Below are positions 1 through 7,411 of a stretch of DNA of 64,000 bases, piece after piece. The notes below the pieces were generated by a model, which was not told where the DNA came from, made no database searches, and saw only the letters and a program-made list of their open reading frames with translations. Where the stretch lies: assembly GCF_004123195.1 (NCBI RefSeq), contig NZ_SDLI01000005.1, forward strand, positions 75,574 to 139,573, read 5' to 3'. Each line of letters begins with the position of its first letter. Positions within the stretch are counted from its first letter, which is position 1. Both the position numbers and the translations under genes were made by a program. The stretch comes from Ammoniphilus sp. CFH 90114 (lineage in GTDB: Bacteria; Bacillota; Bacilli; Aneurinibacillales; RAOX-1).

Positions 1-339
1 GTATTTCTACTGGTACTCAATATTCTCTTATTAATAGTAGGAATGTTTATGGATGGGATAGCCGCGATGATCATTTTGGTTCCTATTTTATTGCCGGTCT
101 CCTTAAACTTCGGTATCGATCCCATACACTTAGGGATTATTATCTGCATTAATCTGACCATCGGCTTGATCACGCCGCCAGTCGGAACCGCGCTGTTCAT
201 CGCTTCTTCCATTGGCAAGGTGAGAATAGAGGCGTTGTCAAAATCATTGCTGCCTTTTATAGTTGTAGCCTATGTTGTGCTGTTAATTATCACCTATATC
301 CCAAGCATCACATTGTCTATTCCCAAGTTGTTTAGTTAG
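1..339 (+). CDS. TRAP transporter large permease (DctM-type), 3' end only
   Basis: Only the last 112 codons are present; the frame is open from base 1 and the start lies outside the window. The visible part has hydrophobic helices, a 'GMFMDGIAAMIILVPILLPV' segment and a 'NLTIGLITPPVGTALFIASSIG' segment, both characteristic of the C-terminal half of DctM subunits of tripartite ATP-independent periplasmic transporters. The complete paralogue at 28412-29704 has the equivalent 'GMFMDTLATIVILAPILVPV' and 'ALLTPPLGPNLFIAMNLTG' segments. It ends about 80 bases before a GntR regulator and an aromatic catabolic operon, so it probably imports that pathway's acidic substrate (inference). Confidence 0.9.
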   Translation, partial: VFLLVLNILLLIVGMFMDGIAAMIILVPILLPVSLNFGIDPIHLGIIICINLTIGLITPPVGTALFIASSIGKVRIEALSKSLLPFIVVAYVVLLIITYIPSITLSIPKLFS

Positions 340-343
340 AAGA

Positions 344-391
344 AATATTGTCGTTAATATTGTTGACAATATTGTTTGCTATATGTAGACT
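344..391 (+). promoter_or_regulatory. Putative FCD-GntR operator over a promoter
   Basis: A dyad AATATTG-TTGA-CAATATT lies at 356-373, inside a wider inverted repeat (AATATTGTC at 344-352, GACAATATT at 365-373). A TTGACA -35 box (363-368) sits inside the dyad, with TAGACT 17 bases further on as a candidate -10. The TTGT..ACAA core is of the kind bound by FadR-type GntR proteins. Position about 45 bases before the regulator start suggests autoregulation. No second copy was seen before the dioxygenase gene. Confidence 0.5.
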
Positions 392-417
392 AAGAAATAG
401 ATGGGAGGTGAAGGTTT

Positions 418-1062
418 ATGCTAAATCAAACGCTTTTGATAAATGAAGAAGAATGCTACCGCCGATTAAAAGAGGATATCTGTCGTGGAGTTCTTATGCC
501 GAACCAACACCTTGTTGAATTAGATTTATCAAAATCCTACGGAGCAGGTCGAGCAACAATACGAACGGCATTGGCGAGGCTAGAACAAGAGGGGTTAGTG
601 GAGCGCGAGCGTTATCGTGGAGCACGAGTTCGTCTCGTAACAGAAGAGGAAGCCATTGAGATCCTTGAAGTTCGCGCGGCTTTAGAAAGTCTGGCTGCTC
701 GCCGAGCAGCAGAGAGGGCAACTGATGAAGATTTCATGGTTCTTCAGGATATCATAGAAAGGATGAAGCAATGCTTTGACTCCAACAAAATGCTTGAGTA
801 TTCCGATTGCAACACCGAGCTCCATCGTACGTTGATAGATATAGCAGGAAATTCAGTCGCAGAAAAGGTATTAGATACCCTTAACTCACAAAATGTTAGA
901 TTTCAGTTCAGAGGTATGGTTCAGAGGGGGCGAACTGACCAGTCCTTCGAAGATCATAAGGAAATTGTGGAAGCGGTTATTCGACGGGACCCGGATGCGG
1001 CCGAACTTGCTATGCAAAAGCATCTTGGGCGAATTTTAAAAGGACTGCGAGATTTAAAATAA
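418..1062 (+). CDS. GntR-family transcriptional regulator, FCD (FadR) subfamily
   Basis: A 214-residue DNA-binding regulator. Residues ~10-75 form the winged helix-turn-helix ('LVELDLSKSYGAGRATIRTALARLEQEGLVERERYRGARV'); residues ~80-210 are the all-helical FCD ligand domain, with the Asp/His pattern that binds a metal or carboxylate effector ('EYSDCNTELHRTLIDIAGN', 'DHKEIVEAVIRRDPDAAELAMQKHL'). The start has a GGGAGGTG ribosome site. It sits immediately upstream of the ring-cleavage operon and is closely similar over its full length to the regulator at 6495-7163 on the other side of that operon. FCD proteins normally repress until they bind an acid intermediate; that role here is inferred from position. 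Confidence 0.93.
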   Translation: MLNQTLLINEEECYRRLKEDICRGVLMPNQHLVELDLSKSYGAGRATIRTALARLEQEGLVERERYRGARVRLVTEEEAIEILEVRAALESLAARRAAERATDEDFMVLQDIIERMKQCFDSNKMLEYSDCNTELHRTLIDIAGNSVAEKVLDTLNSQNVRFQFRGMVQRGRTDQSFEDHKEIVEAVIRRDPDAAELAMQKHLGRILKGLRDLK

Positions 1063-1143
1063 GTTTTTTTAGGATTAAATAACTGAATATTTATATTTGA
1101 TTTATAATAACCTATCTTTTTACAAATAAGGAGGAAGTGTAAG

Positions 1144-2106
1144 ATGGCTAAAATCGTTCTAGGTATTGGTTCGTCCCATAGTCCCCAAGTAAGTAGTCCT
1201 GCAGAGGTTTGGAGCCTCCATGCAGACCGAGATCGTCTAAATCCTGATACAAATTTTGAGGTGCGTTCACAGGAACTGGGTGAAAGCTTAAAAGATCAAT
1301 TGGATCCCGTGCTCTGGCAGCAAAAGTACGAACAATGCAATGCGGCTGTTGAATATTTAAATAGAGAAATTTTGGAAGCCAAGCCCGATATTTTGCTCGT
1401 GGTGGGAGATGATCAGGAGGAGTTATTCCTCGATGAAGCCAAGCCGACATTTGGCGTATTTTGCGGTACCGAACTCAAAGATTTTCCTGTGAAACTAGAA
1501 GATCTTCATCCATCTCTGAGACCTGTCATCTGGGCTTGGCATACAACAGAAGAAACCGAATCTTATCCAACGGACAGCGGTTTAGGAACGCATATTATTG
1601 AACAAATGATGATTGAGGGGTTTGACGTTGCGCAAAGCAAAACCCAGATCGAGGGTCGTTCGATTGGGCACGCCTATACGTTCGTAAAGCGCAGGCTTCT
1701 ATCCAATAAATCCATTCCCATGGTTCCTGTTTTTGTAAACTGCTTCTACAATCCGAATAAGCCAACGCCAAAGCGCTGCTATGAGTTTGGGCAAGCGCTT
1801 CGAAGGGCTGTCGAATCCTGGGGAGAAGACAAACGGGTAGCGATCATTGGTTCAGGGGGCTTAAGCCACTTCAAGCTGGACGAAAAATTGGATGAAGTTG
1901 TCATTGACGGCTTGAAGAGGGGCGATGCTGAGGTGTTGAAGTCGATCCCAAGAGAAAAGCTGGAGGGCGCTTCTGGGGAAATTCTGAACTGGATTGTGGC
2001 TGCGGGCGCCATGGAGCACTTGAAAATCGACTACTTGGAATATGTGAATGGCTACCGTTCTCCAGCAGGTACTGGAGTAGGAATGACGTTTGCGGTTTGG
2101 AAATAA
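1144..2106 (+). CDS. Class III extradiol ring-cleavage dioxygenase (LigB-type)
   Basis: A 320-residue protein of the LigB superfamily, Fe(II) enzymes that open catecholic rings next to the diol. Visible family features are 'GSSHSP' near the N-terminus with the first iron-ligand His, 'ILLVVGDDQEELF' at the second-ligand loop, 'GHAYTFV', 'VPVFVNCFYNPNKPTPKRCYEFG' and 'IIGSGGLSHF' carrying the catalytic/ligand His region. The second-ligand loop reads GDDQ, where LigB itself has a His (NDH), a variation seen in a subgroup of this superfamily. It is first in an operon (AAGGAGG site, next gene 11 bases away) with hydratase and aldolase genes of the gallate/protocatechuate-4,5 route. The substrate is probably a gallate-, protocatechuate- or methoxy-catechol-like acid, but this cannot be settled from sequence. 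Confidence 0.85.
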   Translation: MAKIVLGIGSSHSPQVSSPAEVWSLHADRDRLNPDTNFEVRSQELGESLKDQLDPVLWQQKYEQCNAAVEYLNREILEAKPDILLVVGDDQEELFLDEAKPTFGVFCGTELKDFPVKLEDLHPSLRPVIWAWHTTEETESYPTDSGLGTHIIEQMMIEGFDVAQSKTQIEGRSIGHAYTFVKRRLLSNKSIPMVPVFVNCFYNPNKPTPKRCYEFGQALRRAVESWGEDKRVAIIGSGGLSHFKLDEKLDEVVIDGLKRGDAEVLKSIPREKLEGASGEILNWIVAAGAMEHLKIDYLEYVNGYRSPAGTGVGMTFAVWK

Positions 2107-2117
2107 GGAGGTCTACT

Positions 2118-2921
2118 GTGGAGATTTATCGGCGTCAGATTAAGCTAAGTCACGGCACAACCTATTACTTAGAAGCAGGCCAGGGAGAGCCTCTTATTCT
2201 TCTCCACGGAGTGGGATTCTTCACGGGTGGCGATTACTGGTTAGAGAATATCAAAGAACTTAGTCAGCACTATCAGGTTTATGCTCCTGATTTTGTGGGA
2301 TGGGGTGAGGGTGATCGATTGGATGTCGAGTACTCCTTCTCCTACCTGGCGGACTTTGTTCGAGAGTTTCAGGATGGTTTAGGGATTTCATCGGCTCATA
2401 TCGTAGGTCACTCCATGGGGGGATGGGTAGCGTCGGTCCTTGGCTATGAAAGTCCTGATCGCGTGCGGACGTTGACCTTGGTTGGCGCCGGCGGAATATC
2501 GACTCGCGTCATTCCCATGATGTCATCGTTTACGCCCCCATCCTATGAGGAAGTTTTAAAGCATGTCAAAGAGACAACAAGGATCGAAAACGCGGAAGAA
2601 GCAGCCAAGCGATGGCATCAACGGGCTCAGATCCCTGGGGCAGCCGAAGCGTACCTCAAAATCATGACCCATATGAAGAACCCGATACACAGGGCAAGAT
2701 ACAACACGAGGAGAAGATTACCCCATATTAAGGTACCGACCTTAATTCTCTGGGGATCGGAAGATAAGATCAATGAATTAAGCATGGGAGAAGAGATGCA
2801 GGCGATGATTCCAAATTCGGAGTTGGCTGTCTTGCCTTATGGTCATTATCTGCCTAGCGAAGCGCCCAAGGAATTCAATTCCTTAGTCATCTCATTCATG
2901 AATAAACATAATTACAGATAA
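2118..2921 (+). CDS. Alpha/beta hydrolase, meta-cleavage-product hydrolase type
   Basis: 268 residues from a GTG start with AAGGAGG seven bases upstream; an earlier in-frame ATG at 2097 lies inside the dioxygenase gene and lacks a ribosome site. Alpha/beta-hydrolase signatures are clear: oxyanion loop 'LLHGVGFFTGG', nucleophile elbow 'GHSMGGW', acid loop 'ILWGSEDKINE' and terminal 'YGHYLPSEAP' histidine, a complete Ser-Asp-His triad. Such enzymes beside extradiol dioxygenases usually cleave a C-C bond in the ring-fission product, or hydrolyse an ester. With GalB- and CHA-aldolase-like genes downstream, an esterase acting on a methyl-ester ring-fission product is as plausible as C-C hydrolysis (inference). 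Confidence 0.88.
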   Translation: MEIYRRQIKLSHGTTYYLEAGQGEPLILLHGVGFFTGGDYWLENIKELSQHYQVYAPDFVGWGEGDRLDVEYSFSYLADFVREFQDGLGISSAHIVGHSMGGWVASVLGYESPDRVRTLTLVGAGGISTRVIPMMSSFTPPSYEEVLKHVKETTRIENAEEAAKRWHQRAQIPGAAEAYLKIMTHMKNPIHRARYNTRRRLPHIKVPTLILWGSEDKINELSMGEEMQAMIPNSELAVLPYGHYLPSEAPKEFNSLVISFMNKHNYR

Positions 2922-2938
2922 AGTGGAGGAATTCGTTC

Positions 2939-3682
2939 ATGTCGAGTAATGCTAAAAAAACAATTACCGTAGTAAGTGCGCATTCCGCAGATTTTATCTG
3001 GCGATGCGGTGGAGCAATTGCACTTTATCATGATCTGGGATACCAAGTGCGTGTTTTGTGCCTATCCTATGGTGAGCGAGGGGAGTCTGCCCGCTTGTGG
3101 AAGCAGGGCAAGACATTAGATGAGATCAAGACCGTCCGGCGTTCGGAAGCGGAAGAAGCAGCCGAGATCCTCGGTGCACAGGTTCGATTCTTCGATGCGG
3201 GGGACTATCCCTTCCACCCGACGAAAGAATTGCAGGATGCCGTTGTCAACGAATTCAGAGAGCATCAGCCGGAATTGATCCTGACTCACTCAATTGAAGA
3301 TCCGTACAATTTTGATCATCAGCGTACCACGCAATTTGCTCTGGAATGCCGCGTCTTGGCCCAAGCCGAAGGGTATGAGTCGGAGCATGGGATCCTAGGT
3401 GCCCCGTCCGTATTCCTGTTTGAACCACATCAACCAGAACAATGCAACTTCAAAGTCGATGTACTATTGGACATTACTTCCGTATTTGACCGAAAGAGAA
3501 AGGCTATGGAGTGTATGAATGCACAAGAGCACTTATGGGAGTATTATTCGGAATTGGCGAAACGCCGAGGTGTGCAGGCTGGCCGAAACTCTGGGAGTGC
3601 GATTAGCCTCACAGGCAACAAGATCAAGTATGCAGAGGCGTATCAGCGCGTGTTCCCGCATGTTGGGGGATTGTTTGTATGA
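2939..3682 (+). CDS. galB: PIG-L-family 4-oxalomesaconate hydratase-like enzyme (GalB-type)
   Basis: A 247-residue PIG-L/LmbE-fold metalloprotein. The usual AHPDDE deacetylase motif is replaced by 'SAHSADFIWRCGG', the form characteristic of GalB, the zinc hydratase that converts 4-oxalomesaconate to 4-carboxy-4-hydroxy-2-oxoadipate (CHA) in gallate catabolism. Further family features are 'CLSYGERGES', 'LILTHSIEDPYNFDHQRTT' (zinc His) and 'FEPHQPEQCNF'. It lies 17 bases after the hydrolase and overlaps the aldolase gene by 4 bases (ATGA), so the two are probably translationally coupled. The aldolase that would use CHA is the next gene, which supports the call; activity has not been shown for this sequence. 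Confidence 0.82.
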   Translation: MSSNAKKTITVVSAHSADFIWRCGGAIALYHDLGYQVRVLCLSYGERGESARLWKQGKTLDEIKTVRRSEAEEAAEILGAQVRFFDAGDYPFHPTKELQDAVVNEFREHQPELILTHSIEDPYNFDHQRTTQFALECRVLAQAEGYESEHGILGAPSVFLFEPHQPEQCNFKVDVLLDITSVFDRKRKAMECMNAQEHLWEYYSELAKRRGVQAGRNSGSAISLTGNKIKYAEAYQRVFPHVGGLFV

Positions 3683-4356
3683 GAAATGTCATTGTAAAAA
3701 ATATCGAACGGGCGGGCCACACTTCAGTTGAGCTGCTGAAGCCTTATGGTTCAGCTACCATTCATGAGGCTATGGGACGTACGGGTTTGATGAGCCCGTA
3801 CCTTCGCCCCATCTATGATTCGGCGAAAGTTTGCGGTACGGCCGTGACGGTTTCTTGTCATCCGGGGGATAATCTGATGATCCATGCGGCGATTGAGATG
3901 TGCAAGCCAGGAGATGTTCTTGTGGTGACGGTGACTTCAGATTCTACAGATGGGATGTTCGGTGAGCTACTTGCCGTATCTGCCCGATCCCGCGGTGTAC
4001 AAGGCTTAATTATTGATGCGGGTATCCGCGATACGACAGAGTTGACGGAAATGGATTTTCCAGTCTGGGCGAAAGCGGTCTCCTCGAAGGGAACCGTCAA
4101 GGCCACACCTGGTTCCGTGAATATCCCTGTCGTTTGTGCAGGTGTCATCGTGAATCCTGGAGATGTCATTATCGGAGATCGGGATGGGATTGTCGTGGTG
4201 CCGAAAGGGGAAGCGGAAACCGTTGCCCAGGCCTCGAAGGCCCGAATTGAACGAGAAGATCACGTGAAAGACCGTCTGGCAAAGGGTGAACTGGGCTTAG
4301 ATATCTATAGTTTGCGAGAGAAGCTGCGGGCCCTTGGAGTAATTTATGTTGACTAA
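3679..4356 (+). CDS. 4-carboxy-4-hydroxy-2-oxoadipate (CHA) aldolase-like, RraA fold
   Basis: A 225-residue protein of the RraA/HMG-CHA aldolase family (class II, divalent-metal pyruvate aldolases such as LigK and GalC). Visible are 'GSATIHEAMGRTGLM', 'PGDNLMIHAAIEMCKPGDVLVV', 'GELLAVSARSRGVQGLIIDAGIRD' with the Arg-Asp metal/substrate motif that separates true aldolases from RraA, and 'NPGDVIIGDRDGIVVVP'. CHA would be split to pyruvate and oxaloacetate. The start overlaps galB (ATGA); the SDR gene downstream overlaps its end by 11 bases. Family members also act on 4-hydroxy-4-methyl-2-oxoglutarate, so exact specificity is inferred from context. Confidence 0.85.
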   Translation: MRNVIVKNIERAGHTSVELLKPYGSATIHEAMGRTGLMSPYLRPIYDSAKVCGTAVTVSCHPGDNLMIHAAIEMCKPGDVLVVTVTSDSTDGMFGELLAVSARSRGVQGLIIDAGIRDTTELTEMDFPVWAKAVSSKGTVKATPGSVNIPVVCAGVIVNPGDVIIGDRDGIVVVPKGEAETVAQASKARIEREDHVKDRLAKGELGLDIYSLREKLRALGVIYVD

Positions 4357-5122
4357 CCTGAAACTTCATGGTTCGGTCAGTTGGGTAACCGGAGCGACTG
4401 GGGGTCTGGGGCAAGCGATCAGCCGCAAGCTCGCCGAGTTAGGCAGCCATGTCGTTCTTAGTGACTTAAACAGTGACCAATTGCAGCAGTTATCTCAACG
4501 CCTTTCTGCTGATTACGATGTGGAAGTAATGAATCTTCCATTGGATGTGTCTGACACGGAGGCGGTCCGGGCAGGAGGGCAAAAGATCAGAGATCGATTC
4601 GGGAGGGTGGATATCCTTGTTAACAATGCAGGAATCTCCCCCAAAGGCCCCAAAGGACCGATTCCCTTCAGAGAGATCCAAATTGAAGATTGGAACCGAG
4701 TCCTAGCGGTGAATTTGAACGGTCCCTTTAACTGCAGTCAAGTTGCTCTTGAAATGATGACCGAGAACCAGAAGGGACAAATCGTAAATATCTGTTCTCA
4801 AGCCTCAAGAACTTACAGCCCCGTGACTTCTGCACATTATGCAGCAAGCAAGTCCGGACTGCTGGGGTTAAGTCGAAAACTGGCTGGTGAATACGGCCCT
4901 CTAGGGATTCGTGTCAATGTCGTAGTTCCTGGGCGGATTGACACTCCTATGACGCAAAGCGTGGATGAGGAATTGAGCAGGCAAGCAGCACTCAGAACAC
5001 CTTTAGGACGAATTGGACAACCGGAAGAAGTTGCAAATGCCGTTGCCTTCCTTGTTTCAGATGAAGCTAGCTACATAACGGGGACCATTCTTGATGTTAC
5101 GGGCGGCAGCTTAATCATTTAG
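4346..5122 (+). CDS. Short-chain dehydrogenase/reductase (SDR, FabG-like)
   Basis: A 258-residue classical SDR: cofactor motif 'TGATGGLGQA', 'DLNSD' at the end of strand 2 (Asp, favouring NAD over NADP), 'NNAGIS', 'NICSQASR' with catalytic Ser, 'YAASK' active-site Tyr/Lys, and 'TGTILDVTGG' near the C-terminus. Its start lies within the aldolase gene (11-base overlap), so it belongs to the catabolic operon. A dehydrogenation of a hydroxylated side chain, alcohol or ring-fission hemiacetal is likely, but the substrate is unknown. Confidence 0.88.
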   Translation: MLTNLKLHGSVSWVTGATGGLGQAISRKLAELGSHVVLSDLNSDQLQQLSQRLSADYDVEVMNLPLDVSDTEAVRAGGQKIRDRFGRVDILVNNAGISPKGPKGPIPFREIQIEDWNRVLAVNLNGPFNCSQVALEMMTENQKGQIVNICSQASRTYSPVTSAHYAASKSGLLGLSRKLAGEYGPLGIRVNVVVPGRIDTPMTQSVDEELSRQAALRTPLGRIGQPEEVANAVAFLVSDEASYITGTILDVTGGSLII

Positions 5123-5162
5123 GTCTGAAGATTTTTAATTTATTAACAAGGAGTGAGCGCTA

Positions 5163-6383
5163 ATGGCAGAAAATCGCGCGGTTGTCTATGTAGAGCCAGG
5201 GAAAGTAAAGATTCAGGATATTGCCTATCCGGATTTGGTATTGCGAGATGGTCCAGGGGTCAATCCGCTAAACGTCGGACGAAAATGTGATCATGGCGTC
5301 ATCCTAAAAGTGGTGACGACGAACATTTGCGGAAGCGATCAGCATATGGTTCGAGGTCGCACGACGGCTCCAAGTGGATTGGTGCTGGGTCACGAAATCA
5401 CCGGGGAGGTGATTGAAGTTGGAAGGGATGTTGAATTTATTAAGAAAGGCGACCTGGTTTCCGTCCCGTTCAACATTGCATGCGGTCGCTGCCGGAGCTG
5501 CAAGGAACGACACACTCATATTTGCGAGAACGTGAATCCAGATCGACCAGGCTCCGCTTACGGGTATGTGGATATGGGCGGTTGGGTAGGAGGTCAATCC
5601 GAGTATGTGATGGTACCCTATGCCGACTTCCAGCTTCTAAAGTTTCCGGATAAAGATCAAGCGATGGAAAAAATCCTTGACTTAACCATGCTTTCCGATA
5701 TTTTCCCAACAGGCTACCATGGAGCAGTGAGTGCCGGGGTAAGACCTGGCTCTACCGTGTACGTGGCTGGTGCTGGTCCGGTTGGCTTGGCTGCTGCCCA
5801 TTCTGCTCAACTATTGGGAGCTGCAACGGTTATTGTAGGCGACTTGAATAGTGCACGGCTTGCCCAAGCAAGAAGCTTCGGTTGTGAAACGGTAAACTTA
5901 AGAGAGTACCCGAACCTAGGGGAGCAAATTGCAGAAATCCTGGGCGTTCCTGAAGTGGATTGCGCGATTGATTGCGTTGGTTTTGAGGCACACGGTCATG
6001 GGGCAAAAGCTGGCGAGGCACCGGCGACCGTATTGAATTCGATTATGGAAGTCACCCGAGCAGGTGGACGATTAGGGATTCCGGGACTTTATGTGACAGG
6101 CGATCCGGGTGCCGTAGACGAAGATGCTAAGATCGGTACCTTAAAGGTTCGGTTAGGACTAGGCTGGGCCAAGGCTCATACCTTTGTGACCGGGCAAACT
6201 CCTGTCATGCAATACCATCGCGACTTGATGATGGCTATCCTGAGCGGAAGAGCGCAGATCGCAAAGGCGGTAAACGCCACCCTCATTTCTTTGGATCAGG
6301 CTCCAGCTGCCTATGCTGAATTTGACCAAGGAGCATCCAAGAAATTCGTCATTGACCCCCATAATTTGGTTCGAAAATCTTAA
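5163..6383 (+). CDS. fdhA: Glutathione-independent formaldehyde dehydrogenase (zinc MDR family)
   Basis: 406 residues, the usual length for FdhA-type enzymes, which oxidise free formaldehyde to formate with NAD without a thiol cofactor. Visible: catalytic-zinc region 'TTNICGSDQHMVRGR', 'LGHEITGEV', structural-zinc cysteines 'CGRCRSCKERHTHIC', the FdhA-specific insert 'PGSAYGYVDMGGWVGGQSEYVMVPYAD', nucleotide loop 'VAGAGPVGLAAA', and 'AIDCVGFEAHGHG'. It is last in the operon, 40 bases after the SDR, with its own ribosome site and a strong terminator after it. A formaldehyde enzyme here suggests that the substrate carries methoxy groups whose C1 unit must be oxidised (inference). Confidence 0.88.
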   Translation: MAENRAVVYVEPGKVKIQDIAYPDLVLRDGPGVNPLNVGRKCDHGVILKVVTTNICGSDQHMVRGRTTAPSGLVLGHEITGEVIEVGRDVEFIKKGDLVSVPFNIACGRCRSCKERHTHICENVNPDRPGSAYGYVDMGGWVGGQSEYVMVPYADFQLLKFPDKDQAMEKILDLTMLSDIFPTGYHGAVSAGVRPGSTVYVAGAGPVGLAAAHSAQLLGAATVIVGDLNSARLAQARSFGCETVNLREYPNLGEQIAEILGVPEVDCAIDCVGFEAHGHGAKAGEAPATVLNSIMEVTRAGGRLGIPGLYVTGDPGAVDEDAKIGTLKVRLGLGWAKAHTFVTGQTPVMQYHRDLMMAILSGRAQIAKAVNATLISLDQAPAAYAEFDQGASKKFVIDPHNLVRKS

Positions 6384-6394
6384 ATCTCAAACAA

Positions 6395-6430
6395 AGAGGA
6401 TATCCAATGCGATATCCTCTGTTCTTTTTG
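6395..6430 (+). terminator. Rho-independent terminator of the catabolic operon
   Basis: Perfect 10-bp stem AGAGGATATC / GATATCCTCT with a 6-base loop, followed by a T-rich run. It lies 12 bases after the formaldehyde dehydrogenase stop and separates the operon from the second GntR gene. Confidence 0.88.
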
Positions 6431-6494
6431 AGTAAGCTCTTGTATAAGTGGTAAAAACGGGATATCATTAGCATTATATAGATTAATTGTTAGG

Positions 6495-7163
6495 ATGAAT
6501 GAAATGACTTCCAAAAACGAAACAAATCTACTAAATGAAGAAGAATGTTATCGTCGAATCAAGGCTGATATATGCAATGGAATTCTGATGCCGAATCAGC
6601 ATCTTGTAGAAAAAGATTTATCTACATTATATGGTACCGGCCGTACGACTGTCCGAACGGTGTTGGCGAGATTAGAACAAGAGGGCTTAGTTGAGCGTGA
6701 ACGCTATAAGGGTGCCCGTGTTCGTTATGTGACAGAAGAGGAAGCCATTGAGATCTTGGAGGTACGTATCGCTTTGGAATGCTTAGTCGTTCGACACGCC
6801 GCCGAAAAGGCAACCGAAGAGGACGTCGCTGAGCTAAGGAACATCTTAGAGGACATGAAACGACATCATAATGAAAAACATCTCGTGAATTATTCAGATG
6901 ACAATACTAGACTTCATCAAAAGCTCCTTGATATATCAAACCATGCCATTGCAACAAAGGTACTAGACACCCTACACTCCCAGAGTGTCCGTTTTCAATA
7001 CCGCACGGCTTTGTCGGGAGGGCATCGAGATAACACGCTCGAGGAACACCAAATGATTGTGGACGCAGTTGCCCAACGTGACCCGGTCGCTGCAGAACAA
7101 GCGATGAGGAAACACCTTTATCAAGTGTTGATCGCGCTTCAGCATTTCACAAAGGGGATGTAA
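6495..7163 (+). CDS. GntR-family regulator, FCD subfamily (paralogue of 418-1062)
   Basis: 222 residues with the same architecture as the regulator at 418-1062: winged HTH 'LVEKDLSTLYGTGRTTVRTVLARLEQEGLVERERYKGARV' and helical FCD domain 'NYSDDNTRLHQKLLDISNHAIATKVLDTLHSQSVRFQYR'. The shared stretches (LNEEECYRR, IEILEVR, SVRFQ) show a recent duplication. The start could be ATG 6495 or ATG 6504, where AGGATGAA gives better spacing. It has its own terminator. Paired FCD regulators flanking one operon may sense different intermediates (inference). Confidence 0.92.
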   Translation: MNEMTSKNETNLLNEEECYRRIKADICNGILMPNQHLVEKDLSTLYGTGRTTVRTVLARLEQEGLVERERYKGARVRYVTEEEAIEILEVRIALECLVVRHAAEKATEEDVAELRNILEDMKRHHNEKHLVNYSDDNTRLHQKLLDISNHAIATKVLDTLHSQSVRFQYRTALSGGHRDNTLEEHQMIVDAVAQRDPVAAEQAMRKHLYQVLIALQHFTKGM

Positions 7164-7170
7164 GCTACAT

Positions 7171-7212
7171 AAAGCCCACCGACAAGGATCACCTTGTGGG
7201 TGGCTTTTTTTA
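7171..7212 (+). terminator. Terminator after second FCD regulator
   Basis: A slightly imperfect stem between AAAGCCCACCGACAAGG and CCTTGTGGGTGGCTT, followed by TTTTTT, eight bases after the GntR stop codon. Confidence 0.82.
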
Positions 7213-7411
7213 TAATTTGCTGTCGGGGGCAAGCAGTCATAGGCATAGATGGAAAACTGATCCATTCACCTCGTTGCACAGAACGAACAGGCAGGATAAA
7301 GTGGTGGCTATATTGAAAAATTGAAGGATACAGATTCAATTCAATTCTGTTAGTGAGGGATATAATGAACAATGGCTACGGAACACCTCTGCTGCTGGCT
7401 TCTTCCTGAAT

